From NCBI RefSeq assembly GCF_030209445.1, contig NZ_JARVSD010000003.1:356336-420335 (forward strand): a stretch of 64,000 nucleotides of DNA. Direction: 5' to 3'. The notes under the pieces are model-generated. The model had not been told where the DNA came from, did not search any database, and saw only the letters and a program-made list of their open reading frames with translations. Positions 43,565 through 51,693 of the stretch are shown piece after piece. Both the position numbers and the translations under genes were made by a program. Within the stretch, counting starts at the first letter, position 1. Each line of letters opens with the position of its first letter. This DNA is from Promicromonospora sp. MEB111 (lineage in GTDB: Bacteria; Actinomycetota; Actinomycetes; Actinomycetales; Cellulomonadaceae).

Positions 43565-44734
43565 GTGGACCTGTTCGAATACCAGGCGCGCGACATCTTC
43601 GAGAAGCACGGCGTGCCCGTGCTGGGCGGGGTTGTCGCGACGACCCCCGAGGAGGCTCGCGAAGGCGCCGAGAAGCTGGGCGGCGGCACTGTCGTCGTGA
43701 AGGCCCAGGTCAAGACCGGCGGTCGCGGCAAGGCGGGCGGCGTCAAGCTGGCGCACTCGCCGGAAGAGGCCGCCGAGAAGGCCGGCGAGATCCTCGGCAT
43801 GGACATCAAGGGTCACACCGTGCACCGCGTGATGATCGCCCAGGGTGCCAAGATCGCCGAGGAGTTCTACTTCTCCGTGCTCCTGGACCGGTCCAACCGC
43901 AACTACCTCGCCATGTGCTCCGTCGAGGGCGGCATGGAGATCGAGCAGCTCGCCGTCGAGCGCCCCGAGGCGCTGGCCCGCGTCGCCGTCGACCCCGCCG
44001 TCGGCATCGACGAGGCCAAGGCCGCCGAGATCGTGGACGCCGCCGGCTTCGCCGACGACATCAAGGGCAAGGTCGCCGAGGTCATCCAGGGCCTGTGGAC
44101 CGTGTTCAAGGCCGAGGACGCCACGCTGGTCGAGGTGAACCCGCTGGTCAAGACGGAGGACGGCGAGATCGTCGCCCTCGACGGCAAGGTCACGCTCGAC
44201 GAGAACGCCGGCTTCCGCCACGCGGACCACGCCGAGCTCGAGGACTCCGCCGCGGCCGACCCGCTGGAGGCGAAGGCCAAGGAGAACGACCTCAACTACG
44301 TGAAGCTCGACGGCGAGGTCGGCATCATCGGCAACGGCGCGGGTCTGGTCATGTCCACCCTCGACGTCGTCGCCTACGCGGGCGAGAAGCACGGCGGCGT
44401 CAAGCCCGCCAACTTCCTCGACATCGGCGGCGGCGCCAACGCGCAGGTCATGGCCAACGGTCTCGACGTGATCCTGAACGACGAGCAGGTCAAGTCGGTG
44501 TTCGTGAACGTCTTCGGCGGCATCACCGCCTGCGACGAGGTCGCCAACGGCATTGTGGGCGCGCTCGACATCCTCGGCGACGAGGCGTCGAAGCCGCTGG
44601 TCGTCCGCCTCGACGGCAACAACGTCGAGCTCGGCCGCCAGATCCTGAACGAGCGCAACCACCCGCTCGTCACCCTCGCCGACACCATGGACGGTGGCGC
44701 CGACCTCGCCGCCGCCAAGGCTGCCGCCGCCTGA
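43565..44734 (+). CDS. sucC: Succinate-CoA ligase [ADP-forming] subunit beta
   Basis: 389 residues, the normal length, from the GTG at 43565. The start [16 protein letters not shown] matches the family and excludes the upstream ATG. The ATP-grasp domain is followed by the CoA-ligase domain with [13 protein letters not shown] and [14 protein letters not shown]. It forms the TCA-cycle enzyme with SucD, making ATP from succinyl-CoA in the cytoplasm. sucD follows after 39 bases. Confidence 0.97.
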   Translation: MDLFEYQARDIFEKHGVPVLGGVVATTPEEAREGAEKLGGGTVVVKAQVKTGGRGKAGGVKLAHSPEEAAEKAGEILGMDIKGHTVHRVMIAQGAKIAEEFYFSVLLDRSNRNYLAMCSVEGGMEIEQLAVERPEALARVAVDPAVGIDEAKAAEIVDAAGFADDIKGKVAEVIQGLWTVFKAEDATLVEVNPLVKTEDGEIVALDGKVTLDENAGFRHADHAELEDSAAADPLEAKAKENDLNYVKLDGEVGIIGNGAGLVMSTLDVVAYAGEKHGGVKPANFLDIGGGANAQVMANGLDVILNDEQVKSVFVNVFGGITACDEVANGIVGALDILGDEASKPLVVRLDGNNVELGRQILNERNHPLVTLADTMDGGADLAAAKAAAA

Positions 44735-44773
44735 TCGCCCGCTGAAGACTTCGAAAGCAGAGACAAGAAGACA

Positions 44774-45670
44774 ATGTCGATCTACCTGAACCAGGACTCG
44801 AAGATCATCGTCCAGGGCATCACGGGCGGCATGGGTGCCAAGCACACCGCCCTGATGCTGGACTCCGGCGCGACGATCGTCGGCGGCGTGAACGCTCGCA
44901 AGGCCGGCACCACGGTGACCCACAAGGACGCCTCCGGCGCCGACGTGACCCTCCCGGTGTTCGGCACCGTCAAGGAGGCCATGGCCGAGACCGGCGCGGA
45001 CGTCTCCGTCGTCTTCGTGCCCCCGGCCTTCACCAAGGACGCGGCGATCGAGGCCATCGACGCCGGCATCGGCCTGCTCGTGGTCATCACCGAGGGCGTG
45101 CCGGTGCAGGACACCGCCGAGGTGTGGTCGTACCTGCAGGGCAAGGAGACCCGGATGATCGGGCCGAACTGCCCCGGCATCATCACCCCGGGCGAGTCGC
45201 TCGCCGGCATCACCCCGCACACCATCACGGGCAAGGGCCCCATCGGCCTCGTGTCGAAGTCGGGCACGCTGACCTACCAGATGATGTACGAGCTGAAGGA
45301 CTTCGGCTTCTCGACCGCCATCGGCATCGGCGGCGACCCGATCGTCGGCACCACGCACATCGACGCGCTCGAGGCCTTCGAGAACGACCCGGAGACCAAG
45401 GCGATCGTGATGATCGGCGAGATCGGCGGCGACGCCGAGGAGCGCGCGGCCGCGTACATCAAGGAGCACGTCACCAAGCCGGTCGTCGGCTACGTCGCGG
45501 GCTTCACCGCCCCCGAGGGCAAGACGATGGGCCACGCCGGTGCGATCGTGTCGGGCTCGTCCGGCACCGCCGCGGCGAAGAAGGAGGCCCTCGAGGCCGT
45601 CGGCGTGAAGGTCGGCAAGACGCCGTCCGAGACCGCCGACCTCATGCGGGAGATCCTGCAGGCGCTCTGA
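44774..45670 (+). CDS. sucD: Succinate-CoA ligase subunit alpha
   Basis: 298 residues. CoA-binding Rossmann domain with [15 protein letters not shown] near residues 17-30, [10 protein letters not shown] in the middle, and the phosphorylated histidine in [10 protein letters not shown] near residue 254. It carries the phosphohistidine step and binds CoA. The operon ends with a hairpin at 45691. Confidence 0.97.
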   Translation: MSIYLNQDSKIIVQGITGGMGAKHTALMLDSGATIVGGVNARKAGTTVTHKDASGADVTLPVFGTVKEAMAETGADVSVVFVPPAFTKDAAIEAIDAGIGLLVVITEGVPVQDTAEVWSYLQGKETRMIGPNCPGIITPGESLAGITPHTITGKGPIGLVSKSGTLTYQMMYELKDFGFSTAIGIGGDPIVGTTHIDALEAFENDPETKAIVMIGEIGGDAEERAAAYIKEHVTKPVVGYVAGFTAPEGKTMGHAGAIVSGSSGTAAAKKEALEAVGVKVGKTPSETADLMREILQAL

Positions 45671-45690
45671 CGCCCGCCCGTCCCTGAGAT

Positions 45691-45735
45691 AGCGAGACCC
45701 CCGTCGACCAGGCAGACCGGTCGGCGGGGGTCGCT
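45691..45735. terminator. Terminator of sucCD
   Basis: Imperfect stem of about 17 base pairs between 45691-45709 and 45719-45735, with a two-base bulge on the left arm and a T-G mismatch. CTGCTTT follows, the nearest thing to a T-run among the hairpins here. It lies 20 bases after the sucD stop. Confidence 0.75.
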
Positions 45736-45839
45736 GCTTTCCGGGTCGCCGCCCCGTCGGTGCGTTCGCTTCGCAAAGCGGGCGTTCCTACACCAGATCC
45801 CCCGGTGAACTCCATACTCGGCAGTGATTTTTCCCGAAG

Positions 45840-45894
45840 TTCACCCGGGCCACGCCGAGGGAGGTCCCCGGGCTGACGCCGCGGCGCGGGTGAA
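45840..45894. promoter_or_regulatory. TTCACCC / GGGTGAA pair upstream of DUF6350 gene
   Basis: TTCACCC at 45840 and GGGTGAA at 45888-45894, arranged as an inverted pair with 41 bases between. It lies directly before the GTG at 45904. The half-site is the same as in the polysaccharide locus, but the spacing is much wider, so this may be chance. Another single TTCACCC is at 49598, 16 bases before the MFS start. Confidence 0.25.
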
Positions 45895-45903
45895 GATTGC
45901 CGG

Positions 45904-47568
45904 GTGAGCGCACCACCCCGCCCGAGCACGGCCAGCCGCACCTCGGGTGCCCGCACGACCCGCCCGGCCGGCAACCGTCCGACGGCCCGCCGCGGACGCC
46001 TCGTCGAGCAGCCACCCGCCCCCGAGGAGCGGTCGTTCGCGCTGTCCCACGTCGTCGCGGGCGTGCTCTCGGCTGCCCAGGCCCTGGTCCTGTCCCTTGC
46101 CGTCGTGGTGCTCCCGGCGGTGGTCGCCTACCTCGTGGGCGCGGCAACGCTGACCTCCGCGACGGACGCCCCGGACGACGGCGTCCAGGTCCGCTCCGCC
46201 ATCGACGTCGCCACCGGGCTCTGGCTGCTGGGGCACGGCGTCCCGCTGACCGCCGACGACATGACCGTCACCCTCGCGCCGCTCGGCATCGCGGCCCTCG
46301 CGCTGTTCGCCACCTACGCCTCCGCCAAGCGGTTCGCCGCGACCTCGGTCCCGGCCTGGGCGGCAGGCACCGCCACCTACGGCCTGTGCACGACGGCGGT
46401 CGCCGCCTTCGCGGGCAGCGCCCCGGGCTGGTCGCTCGCCCTGGCGTTGCCGGCCGGCCTCGTCATGGGCGGGCTCGGCATGGCGCTCGGCATCCTGGCT
46501 CGGCCGGACGCGCCGACCCCGGCCGAGCTCGGCGAACGGGCCGAGGGCCTGGCCCAGCGGCTCACCGGCTTCGACCTGGTCCCCGCCACGCTCCGCCTCG
46601 GGCTGCGCGGGGGCGCGGTGGTGGTCGCGCTGCTGACGGGCGGGGCCGCGCTCCTGGTCGTGGCGTGGGCGCTGGCAGGCCGGGCCACGTCGTCGGACAT
46701 CGTCACCGCCCTCGAACCGGGCTGGACCGGCGGGATCGTGTTCGCCGTGGCGCAGCTCGCGCTGCTGCCCAACCTCCTGCTGTGGGCGGTCGCCTGGCTC
46801 GCGGGGCCGGGTTTCGCCGTCGGCGAGGGCACCGGCTTCACGCCCTACGGCACGACGTCGGGGCCGCTGCCCGCGGTGCCGCTCCTCGGGGCGCTGCCCG
46901 GCCAGGACTGGGCCAACGCCGTCAGCGCCTGGGCGCCCCTGCTCGTGGTCGCGTGCGGCGTCGTGGCGGCCCTGTTCGTGTGGCGCCGGCTGGAGCCGTC
47001 GCTGGTCCGGTGGTCGGACACCGGCTGGGTGCTCGGCGGCATCGTCGCGGTGCCCGGGGTGTTCGTGCTGCTGGGCGAGCTGGCGGCCGCGGGCGCGGTC
47101 GGCCCGGGCCGGCTCTCCGAGATCGGCGCCGACCCGCTCGTGACCGCCGGCCTCGTGGCCGCCGAGGTCGGCGGGGGAGCGGCAGCCGTGCTCCTGGGCG
47201 CCAAGCTGGACGTGGTGGCGCGGCGCGGCGAGATCGGGGAGGACCTGGTGGCGTGGCTCCGCCGTCCGTCGCCGGTGGGCGGGGAGTCCTCGGAAGACGC
47301 GACGGAAGGCGACCCGGATCTCGCGGCGGAGCTCGGGTTCGGCGACGCTCCGGGCGGGAGCGGTGGCGGCGCGCCCCACGAGGGCACTGCGCCGTCCGAC
47401 GAGGAGGCGGACGCGCCCGAGGAGGGCACAGCGCCGTCCGGCGACTGGGCGCGCACAGCGGCATACGCCGTCTCGGATCCCGAACCAGCTCCCGAGCCGG
47501 ACGCCGAGCGGCCGGCGGCCCGTCCGGCCGATGGCGCCGAGGCTCGCGAGGCAGGCCCGGGAAAGTAG
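45904..47568 (+). CDS. DUF6350 family polytopic membrane protein
   Basis: 554 residues from a GTG. After a basic head of about 40 residues come ten or more hydrophobic helices up to about residue 440, then a hydrophilic, Glu/Asp/Ala/Pro-rich tail of about 110 residues with short repeats (EEGTAPS, HEGTAPS). In Micrococcales this family sits beside purN, as here (10-base gap). No enzymatic motif is visible and the function is unknown. Co-transcription with purN may be only positional. Confidence 0.8.
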   Translation: MSAPPRPSTASRTSGARTTRPAGNRPTARRGRLVEQPPAPEERSFALSHVVAGVLSAAQALVLSLAVVVLPAVVAYLVGAATLTSATDAPDDGVQVRSAIDVATGLWLLGHGVPLTADDMTVTLAPLGIAALALFATYASAKRFAATSVPAWAAGTATYGLCTTAVAAFAGSAPGWSLALALPAGLVMGGLGMALGILARPDAPTPAELGERAEGLAQRLTGFDLVPATLRLGLRGGAVVVALLTGGAALLVVAWALAGRATSSDIVTALEPGWTGGIVFAVAQLALLPNLLLWAVAWLAGPGFAVGEGTGFTPYGTTSGPLPAVPLLGALPGQDWANAVSAWAPLLVVACGVVAALFVWRRLEPSLVRWSDTGWVLGGIVAVPGVFVLLGELAAAGAVGPGRLSEIGADPLVTAGLVAAEVGGGAAAVLLGAKLDVVARRGEIGEDLVAWLRRPSPVGGESSEDATEGDPDLAAELGFGDAPGGSGGGAPHEGTAPSDEEADAPEEGTAPSGDWARTAAYAVSDPEPAPEPDAERPAARPADGAEAREAGPGK

Positions 47569-47578
47569 GCTGGGGCCC

Positions 47579-48223
47579 GTGCAGACGCCCTCCGGTCACC
47601 CCGTCGAGTCCACTTCCGCCAAGCGCCTGGTGGTGCTCGCCTCGGGCGGCGGATCCAACCTTGCCGCGCTCCTCGCGGCGCACGACGACGCGGCGTACGG
47701 CGCGCGCGTGGTCGGCGTCGTCACGGACCGGCCGACGGCGGGAGCGCTCGACCTGGCGCGGGACGCCGGGGTGGCCTCCGCCGTCGTCGCGCTGAAGGAC
47801 TTCGAGGACCGCGCGGCCTGGAACGACGGCGTGCTCGAGGCCATCTCGGTGTTCCAGCCCGACTACGTGATCCTGGCCGGGTTCATGCGCATCCTGGCGC
47901 CGGGCGTCGTGCGCAAGTTCGAGGGCCGGATGATCAACACGCACCCGGCCCTGCTGCCCAGCTTCCCCGGCGCGCACCCCGTGCGTGACACGCTCACCCA
48001 CGGCGTCAAGATCACCGGGTGCACCGTGCACCTGGTGGACGACGGCGTCGACACCGGCCCGATCATCGCCCAGACGGCCGTGCCCGTGCAGGACGCCGAC
48101 GACGAGCCCACCCTGACCGAGCGGATCAAGGTCGCCGAGCGCGCACTCCTGGTCGAGACGGTGGGCCGCCTGGCTCGCGAGGGCCTGCACGTCACGGGCC
48201 GCAAGGCCACGATCGGCCGCTGA
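47579..48223 (+). CDS. purN: Phosphoribosylglycinamide formyltransferase
   Basis: 214 residues from the GTG at 47579. LVVLASGGGSNLAAL binds the substrate phosphate, and INTHPALLPSFPG carries the catalytic Asn and His, with Asp in DDGVDTGPII. It transfers formyl from 10-formyl-THF to GAR in purine synthesis. A TAGGCT element at 47567-47572, just before the start, could drive a leaderless mRNA, in addition to read-through from the DUF6350 gene. purH is not adjacent but lies 8 kb downstream. Confidence 0.96.
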   Translation: MQTPSGHPVESTSAKRLVVLASGGGSNLAALLAAHDDAAYGARVVGVVTDRPTAGALDLARDAGVASAVVALKDFEDRAAWNDGVLEAISVFQPDYVILAGFMRILAPGVVRKFEGRMINTHPALLPSFPGAHPVRDTLTHGVKITGCTVHLVDDGVDTGPIIAQTAVPVQDADDEPTLTERIKVAERALLVETVGRLAREGLHVTGRKATIGR

Positions 48224-48314
48224 CCCAGCCGGCTCCGCCGCGAGCTGCCCGCCAGCCGCCCGTCGACCGCCCTCTGTCGGTCCGTTATCCGCCCGGGTCG
48301 TACTGCCACCTTTC

Positions 48315-48378
48315 CTTTTGAGGCCTAAGTTTCTTCGCTTTGAGGCCGCTCAAAGCGAAGAAACTTAGGCCTCAAAAG
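48315..48378. repeat. Repeated long hairpin, copy 2
   Basis: Perfect 28-base arms (48315-48342 and 48351-48378), 8-base loop. The inner 23 bases are identical to copies 1 and 3. The outer part differs from copy 1 by changes on both arms that keep pairing, a sign of selection for the stem. It is 91 bases after purN and 78 bases before the AbiEi-like gene. Confidence 0.85.
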
Positions 48379-48456
48379 TTGGAGGCGGCGACCGGTTGTC
48401 CACAGGATGACGCTGAATCATCAGCAATGATGTGGATTGCATGCTGATATTGCCTC

Positions 48457-49500
48457 ATGCGACCTCTGCGGCCCCTGCCTGTGCAGCTGGATGTCATCGC
48501 TCCCCGGCAGGAGGGGCTGATCTCCGCCACGCAGCTCGACGGCATCGGCGTCGACGCGCCGTGGCGGTACCGGCTCGTCCGGCAGGGCCGGCTGATCCGC
48601 GTCACCCAGGGCGTGTACGACACCGACGTCGTACCGCCCGCGCAGCGGTCACGTCCTGACCTGCTGGACCACCTCCGGCGTCGTCCCGCGTGGATCGGCC
48701 TGCTCGCGGCCGGCCCCGGATCGACCGCCGTCGGCCTGTGCGCACTGGCGCTGTACAAGGTCAAGGGCCTGCCGCGCACCATCCGGCCCGAGGTGGTCGC
48801 GCCCGACGGGCGGTGGCGGCCCGCACGGGACGGGATCGCGTTCCGCAAGTCCGGCGACATGGTGACCGGCCGGTTCGCCGGCGACTTCAGGATCGCGAGC
48901 GTCACGGACGCCCTCGCCCTCGGCGTCGGCCAGATGTGCCGTGACGACGCCGTCGCCGCGATGGACGACCTGCTGCACACGCGGTCCGCCACGGCGGACG
49001 ACCTGGCCCGGGCCCACGACCTGGCGCGAGGGCATCGCGACGTCGAGGCGACACATCCCTGGTGGCGCCTGGCGGACGGCCGTTCGGAGTCGCCCCTCGA
49101 GTCCGTCGCGCGGCTGGCCTGCCTCGACGCGGAGATCCCGCCGGACACCCTGCAGCTCGTGGTCCTGGGGGCGGACGGCGCCCACCTCGGCCGGATCGAC
49201 CTTGCCTGGCGGCTGCCGGACGGCACATGGCTGCTCGTCGAGGTCGACGGCGTCGAGGTGCACGGTGCGCCGGGTGCGGTGTTCCGTGACCGGACGCGGC
49301 AGAACGCGCTGGCGTCGGCGGGCGGCTCGCGCCTGCTGCGCTTCACGGCCAAGGACCTCCGGGGCCGGATGCCGAAGATCTTGACCGCCTTGCTGCGCGA
49401 GGCCGGCTGGACGCCTGGTAACTACGACGACATCGGTCAGCCGACGATCCTCGGTCGCGCGGTCGCTGATGCCGCTTCGCCAGTCCCCTTCGAGGCCTAA
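48457..49500 (+). CDS. AbiEi-like antitoxin domain with C-terminal DUF559/Vsr-like nuclease fold
   Basis: 347 residues. The N-terminal 60 residues form a winged-helix of the type IV antitoxin AbiEi kind (GLISATQLDGIGVDAPWRYR, then GRLIRVTQGVYDT). The C-terminal 100 residues have the pattern of DUF559/Vsr-like nucleases: GRIDLAWRLPDG, LVEVDGVEVHG and a later strand GGSRLLRFTAKDL. The D-x7-9-E-V-D arrangement could coordinate metal. No AbiEii toxin gene is near, so it is not a plain toxin-antitoxin pair. It lies exactly between repeat copies 2 and 3, and its stop codon is inside copy 3. Function unknown; defence or DNA processing is possible. Confidence 0.7.
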   Translation: MRPLRPLPVQLDVIAPRQEGLISATQLDGIGVDAPWRYRLVRQGRLIRVTQGVYDTDVVPPAQRSRPDLLDHLRRRPAWIGLLAAGPGSTAVGLCALALYKVKGLPRTIRPEVVAPDGRWRPARDGIAFRKSGDMVTGRFAGDFRIASVTDALALGVGQMCRDDAVAAMDDLLHTRSATADDLARAHDLARGHRDVEATHPWWRLADGRSESPLESVARLACLDAEIPPDTLQLVVLGADGAHLGRIDLAWRLPDGTWLLVEVDGVEVHGAPGAVFRDRTRQNALASAGGSRLLRFTAKDLRGRMPKILTALLREAGWTPGNYDDIGQPTILGRAVADAASPVPFEA

Positions 49501-49553
49501 GTTTCTTCGCTTTGCGGCCGCCCAAAGCGAAGAAACTTAGGCCTCGAAGGGGA
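49484..49553. repeat. Repeated long hairpin, copy 3
   Basis: The longest copy: perfect 31-base arms (49484-49514 and 49523-49553), 8-base loop. The left arm contains the last five codons and TAA stop of the AbiEi-like gene. Core identical to copies 1 and 2. It ends 66 bases before the MFS gene start. Confidence 0.85.
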
Positions 49554-49619
49554 GTGGGGCAACAGCGCCTGACCTCGCTGCGTCATGAGGCGGACATTTC
49601 ACCCGGTACGTTGTGCGGC

Positions 49620-50990
49620 GTGAGCGCTGAGACCCCGACGCCCGAGACCCCGACATCCGCGACATCGGAGGCCGGGCGTGGGTCCGGGTCGTCGCTCGCC
49701 ATCGGCGGGCCGACGCCGTCCGGGCCGACCCCGTCCGGGCCGACGCAGCCCGGCACGGTCGCCCCCGACCTCCCGCTGCGGCGCAACGCCGCGTACCTGC
49801 TGCTCACCACCGGGCGGTTCGCGCAGGCGATCGGCGCCGGCGTCGGCACGTTCGCCATCCCGCTGCTGGCGTTCGAGGTCACGGGCTCGGTGGGGCAGGC
49901 GGGGCTGATCAGCGGCATCGGCCAGGCGGGCGCGCTGCTGGCGACGCTGCCGGCGGGCGTCGTCGCCGACCGGGTCAACCGGCGCCTCCTCCTGGTGGTC
50001 GCCGCCGCGACGGGTACCGCCCTGTGGGCGACCGTTGTCGCCGCCGGGCTGGCGGGGACCCTCGGCGCGTGGCACCTGGCCGCGGTGCTGTTCGGCTCCT
50101 CGATGGTGAGCGCGTTCGTGAACCCGGCGTCGGGCGGCGCGCTGCGCGCCGTCGTCCCGCCCGCCCAGATGGCGAACGCGATGGCCGTGAACCAGGGGCG
50201 GATGGCGGCGGTCGCGCTGTTCGCGGGACCTGTCGGCGGATTCCTGTACGGCATGGCGCACGTGCTGCCGTTCGTCGCGTCCGTGCTGGGGCACCTGATC
50301 GAGGTGGTCGCCGTGTCGTTCGTGCGCAAGCCGCTCAACGGCCGGCGGACCCAGCAGATCCATCCGCTCGCCGACCTGCGCGACGGCTTGGCCTTCGTCG
50401 GCGCGGTGCCGCTCTTCCGCGCGGTGCTCGTGCTCATCACGCTGCTCAACCTGACCTCGATCGCGCTCGTCGTGGCGATCAACCTGGAGCTGGTGCGCAT
50501 CGGCACCGACCCGCGGCTCATCGGGCTCGTGGACGCGTGCGCCGGCGTCAGCATGCTGGCCGGCGCGATCGTCGCCGGCCCGATCGTGCGACGCACCCGG
50601 GTCGGCCGGCTCGGGCTCCTCGCGATCGGGACGCTCGCCGTGGCGCTGGTCGTCATGGCGCTGGCGCCGTCGTACTGGGTGTTCGTGTCGATGCTCGCGG
50701 TCGGCGTCTTCCTCTACCCGGCGCTCAACGCGGGCTTTACGGGCTACCTCACGGTGATCATCCCGGACCGCATGATGGGCCGCGCCACGTCGCTGCTCGG
50801 GCTCACCGGACTGATCGCCGCGCCCGCCGCGCCCGTGCTGGGCAGCGCGCTCCTGGAGGGCTGGGGCATCGGCGTCACCCTGTGGGTCATGGTGTGCGCC
50901 ATGGCGGCCGTCCTCGTGGCGCTCGCGTGCACCCGCCCGCTGATGCGGATCGGGCGCCCGAGCGCCTGGGCGGCCGACGCGCTGGAGTAG
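49620..50990 (+). CDS. MFS transporter, drug/siderophore exporter type, paralog 1
   Basis: 456 residues from the GTG at 49620; a longer frame from 49512 is translated hairpin. The first 50 residues are Thr/Pro/Ser/Gly-rich, including three 15-base tandem repeats coding PTPSG units. Then come about 12 membrane helices with the MFS loop motif in VVADRVNRRLLLV. It resembles MFS exporters of the EntS/macrolide-efflux group. It is clearly paralogous to the transporter at 51694 (shared TLPAGVV-DRV-RR, NPASGGALRAVV versus DPAGAAALHAVV, LGLTGL-A-PAAP). Confidence 0.85.
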   Translation: MSAETPTPETPTSATSEAGRGSGSSLAIGGPTPSGPTPSGPTQPGTVAPDLPLRRNAAYLLLTTGRFAQAIGAGVGTFAIPLLAFEVTGSVGQAGLISGIGQAGALLATLPAGVVADRVNRRLLLVVAAATGTALWATVVAAGLAGTLGAWHLAAVLFGSSMVSAFVNPASGGALRAVVPPAQMANAMAVNQGRMAAVALFAGPVGGFLYGMAHVLPFVASVLGHLIEVVAVSFVRKPLNGRRTQQIHPLADLRDGLAFVGAVPLFRAVLVLITLLNLTSIALVVAINLELVRIGTDPRLIGLVDACAGVSMLAGAIVAGPIVRRTRVGRLGLLAIGTLAVALVVMALAPSYWVFVSMLAVGVFLYPALNAGFTGYLTVIIPDRMMGRATSLLGLTGLIAAPAAPVLGSALLEGWGIGVTLWVMVCAMAAVLVALACTRPLMRIGRPSAWAADALE

Positions 50991-51032
50991 CGCCGGGACA
51001 GCCCCGGGACGCCCCCGGAACAGGCGCGCCGG

Positions 51033-51611
51033 TCAGGCCCCTGGCTCCGGTTCGCCTGCCAGGTCCCGGGGGCCGATGGTGTAGAGGATCTGGTAGTACC
51101 GCCGCTCCGGGTCGTCGGGGTCGGCCCGCTTGGCGGCGCCCGTCCGGTCCCACCAGTTCTCCAGGACGGCGACGATCTCCGCCGTCATCTGCTCGGCCTC
51201 CTCGCGGGTCAGGAACGCGCCGCTGGCCATGCCCTCGTGGAAGTCGTCCTTCGCTCCCGGGGCCGACCGGTCGCGCAGGAACTCGTCGCGCACCCAGCGC
51301 AGGATCGGGTCGAGCATCTGCTCCTCGTGGCCGACGTTGCCGTCGACGAGAAAGCGTTCGACGAGCGGCCGCCACACCCGGTCGCGCTTGTCCTTGGCCA
51401 GCTCCGGCGCCTCCTCGATGAAGTGGTGCCTTGCCAGCACCCGCAGGTGGAAGCTGATCGAGTTCGCCGGCTCCCGCAGCGCCTTGGCGAGGTCGACGGC
51501 GCGCGCGTGCTCGCGGACGTTGAGCTCCACCATGATGCGCTGCCGCAGCGGGTGGGCGAGCGCGCGCATCGTCTCCGGATCGGTGATGCGGAAGGGCTCC
51601 TTCGATGCCAT
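51033..51611 (-). CDS. ArsR-type winged-helix regulator
   Basis: 192 residues. The N-terminal 85 residues are a winged helix (ITDPETMRALAHPLRQRIM, then AVDLAKALREPANSISFHLRVLARHH). The C-terminal 100 residues are helical and probably sense a ligand. No metal-binding cysteines are visible. It is divergent from MFS paralog 2 and convergent to MFS paralog 1. A large dyad operator lies in the divergent gap. It most likely represses the exporter until a substrate is present. Confidence 0.87.
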   Translation of the reverse strand: MASKEPFRITDPETMRALAHPLRQRIMVELNVREHARAVDLAKALREPANSISFHLRVLARHHFIEEAPELAKDKRDRVWRPLVERFLVDGNVGHEEQMLDPILRWVRDEFLRDRSAPGAKDDFHEGMASGAFLTREEAEQMTAEIVAVLENWWDRTGAAKRADPDDPERRYYQILYTIGPRDLAGEPEPGA

Positions 51612-51631
51612 CGCGCCAGGCTAACAAGATC

Positions 51632-51677
51632 CCGCAACACAAGATGCGCAACTACTATTGCGCAATTGTTGTTGCGG
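51632..51677. promoter_or_regulatory. Concentric dyad operator between ArsR-type gene and MFS gene
   Basis: Outer arms CCGCAACA (51632-51639) and TGTTGCGG (51670-51677), inner arms TGCGCAA (51645-51651) and TTGCGCA (51658-51664). Both pairs share the same centre, 51654.5. Both arms contain the common element GCAA/TTGC. This fits two regulator dimers binding side by side and covering both divergent promoters. The dyad begins 20 bases from the regulator start and ends 16 from the transporter start. Confidence 0.7.
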
Positions 51678-51693
51678 ACCATACGGTGTGCGC

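Noticed and set aside
48315..49553. Insertion sequence with inverted repeat ends around the AbiEi-like gene
   Set aside because: Each end is itself a complete hairpin, the gene is not a transposase, and no target duplication is visible. Kept only as a possible cassette.
49700..49760. Three 15-base tandem repeats
   Set aside because: They encode Pro/Thr/Ser/Gly residues in the disordered head of the MFS protein; likely slippage, no regulatory meaning seen.
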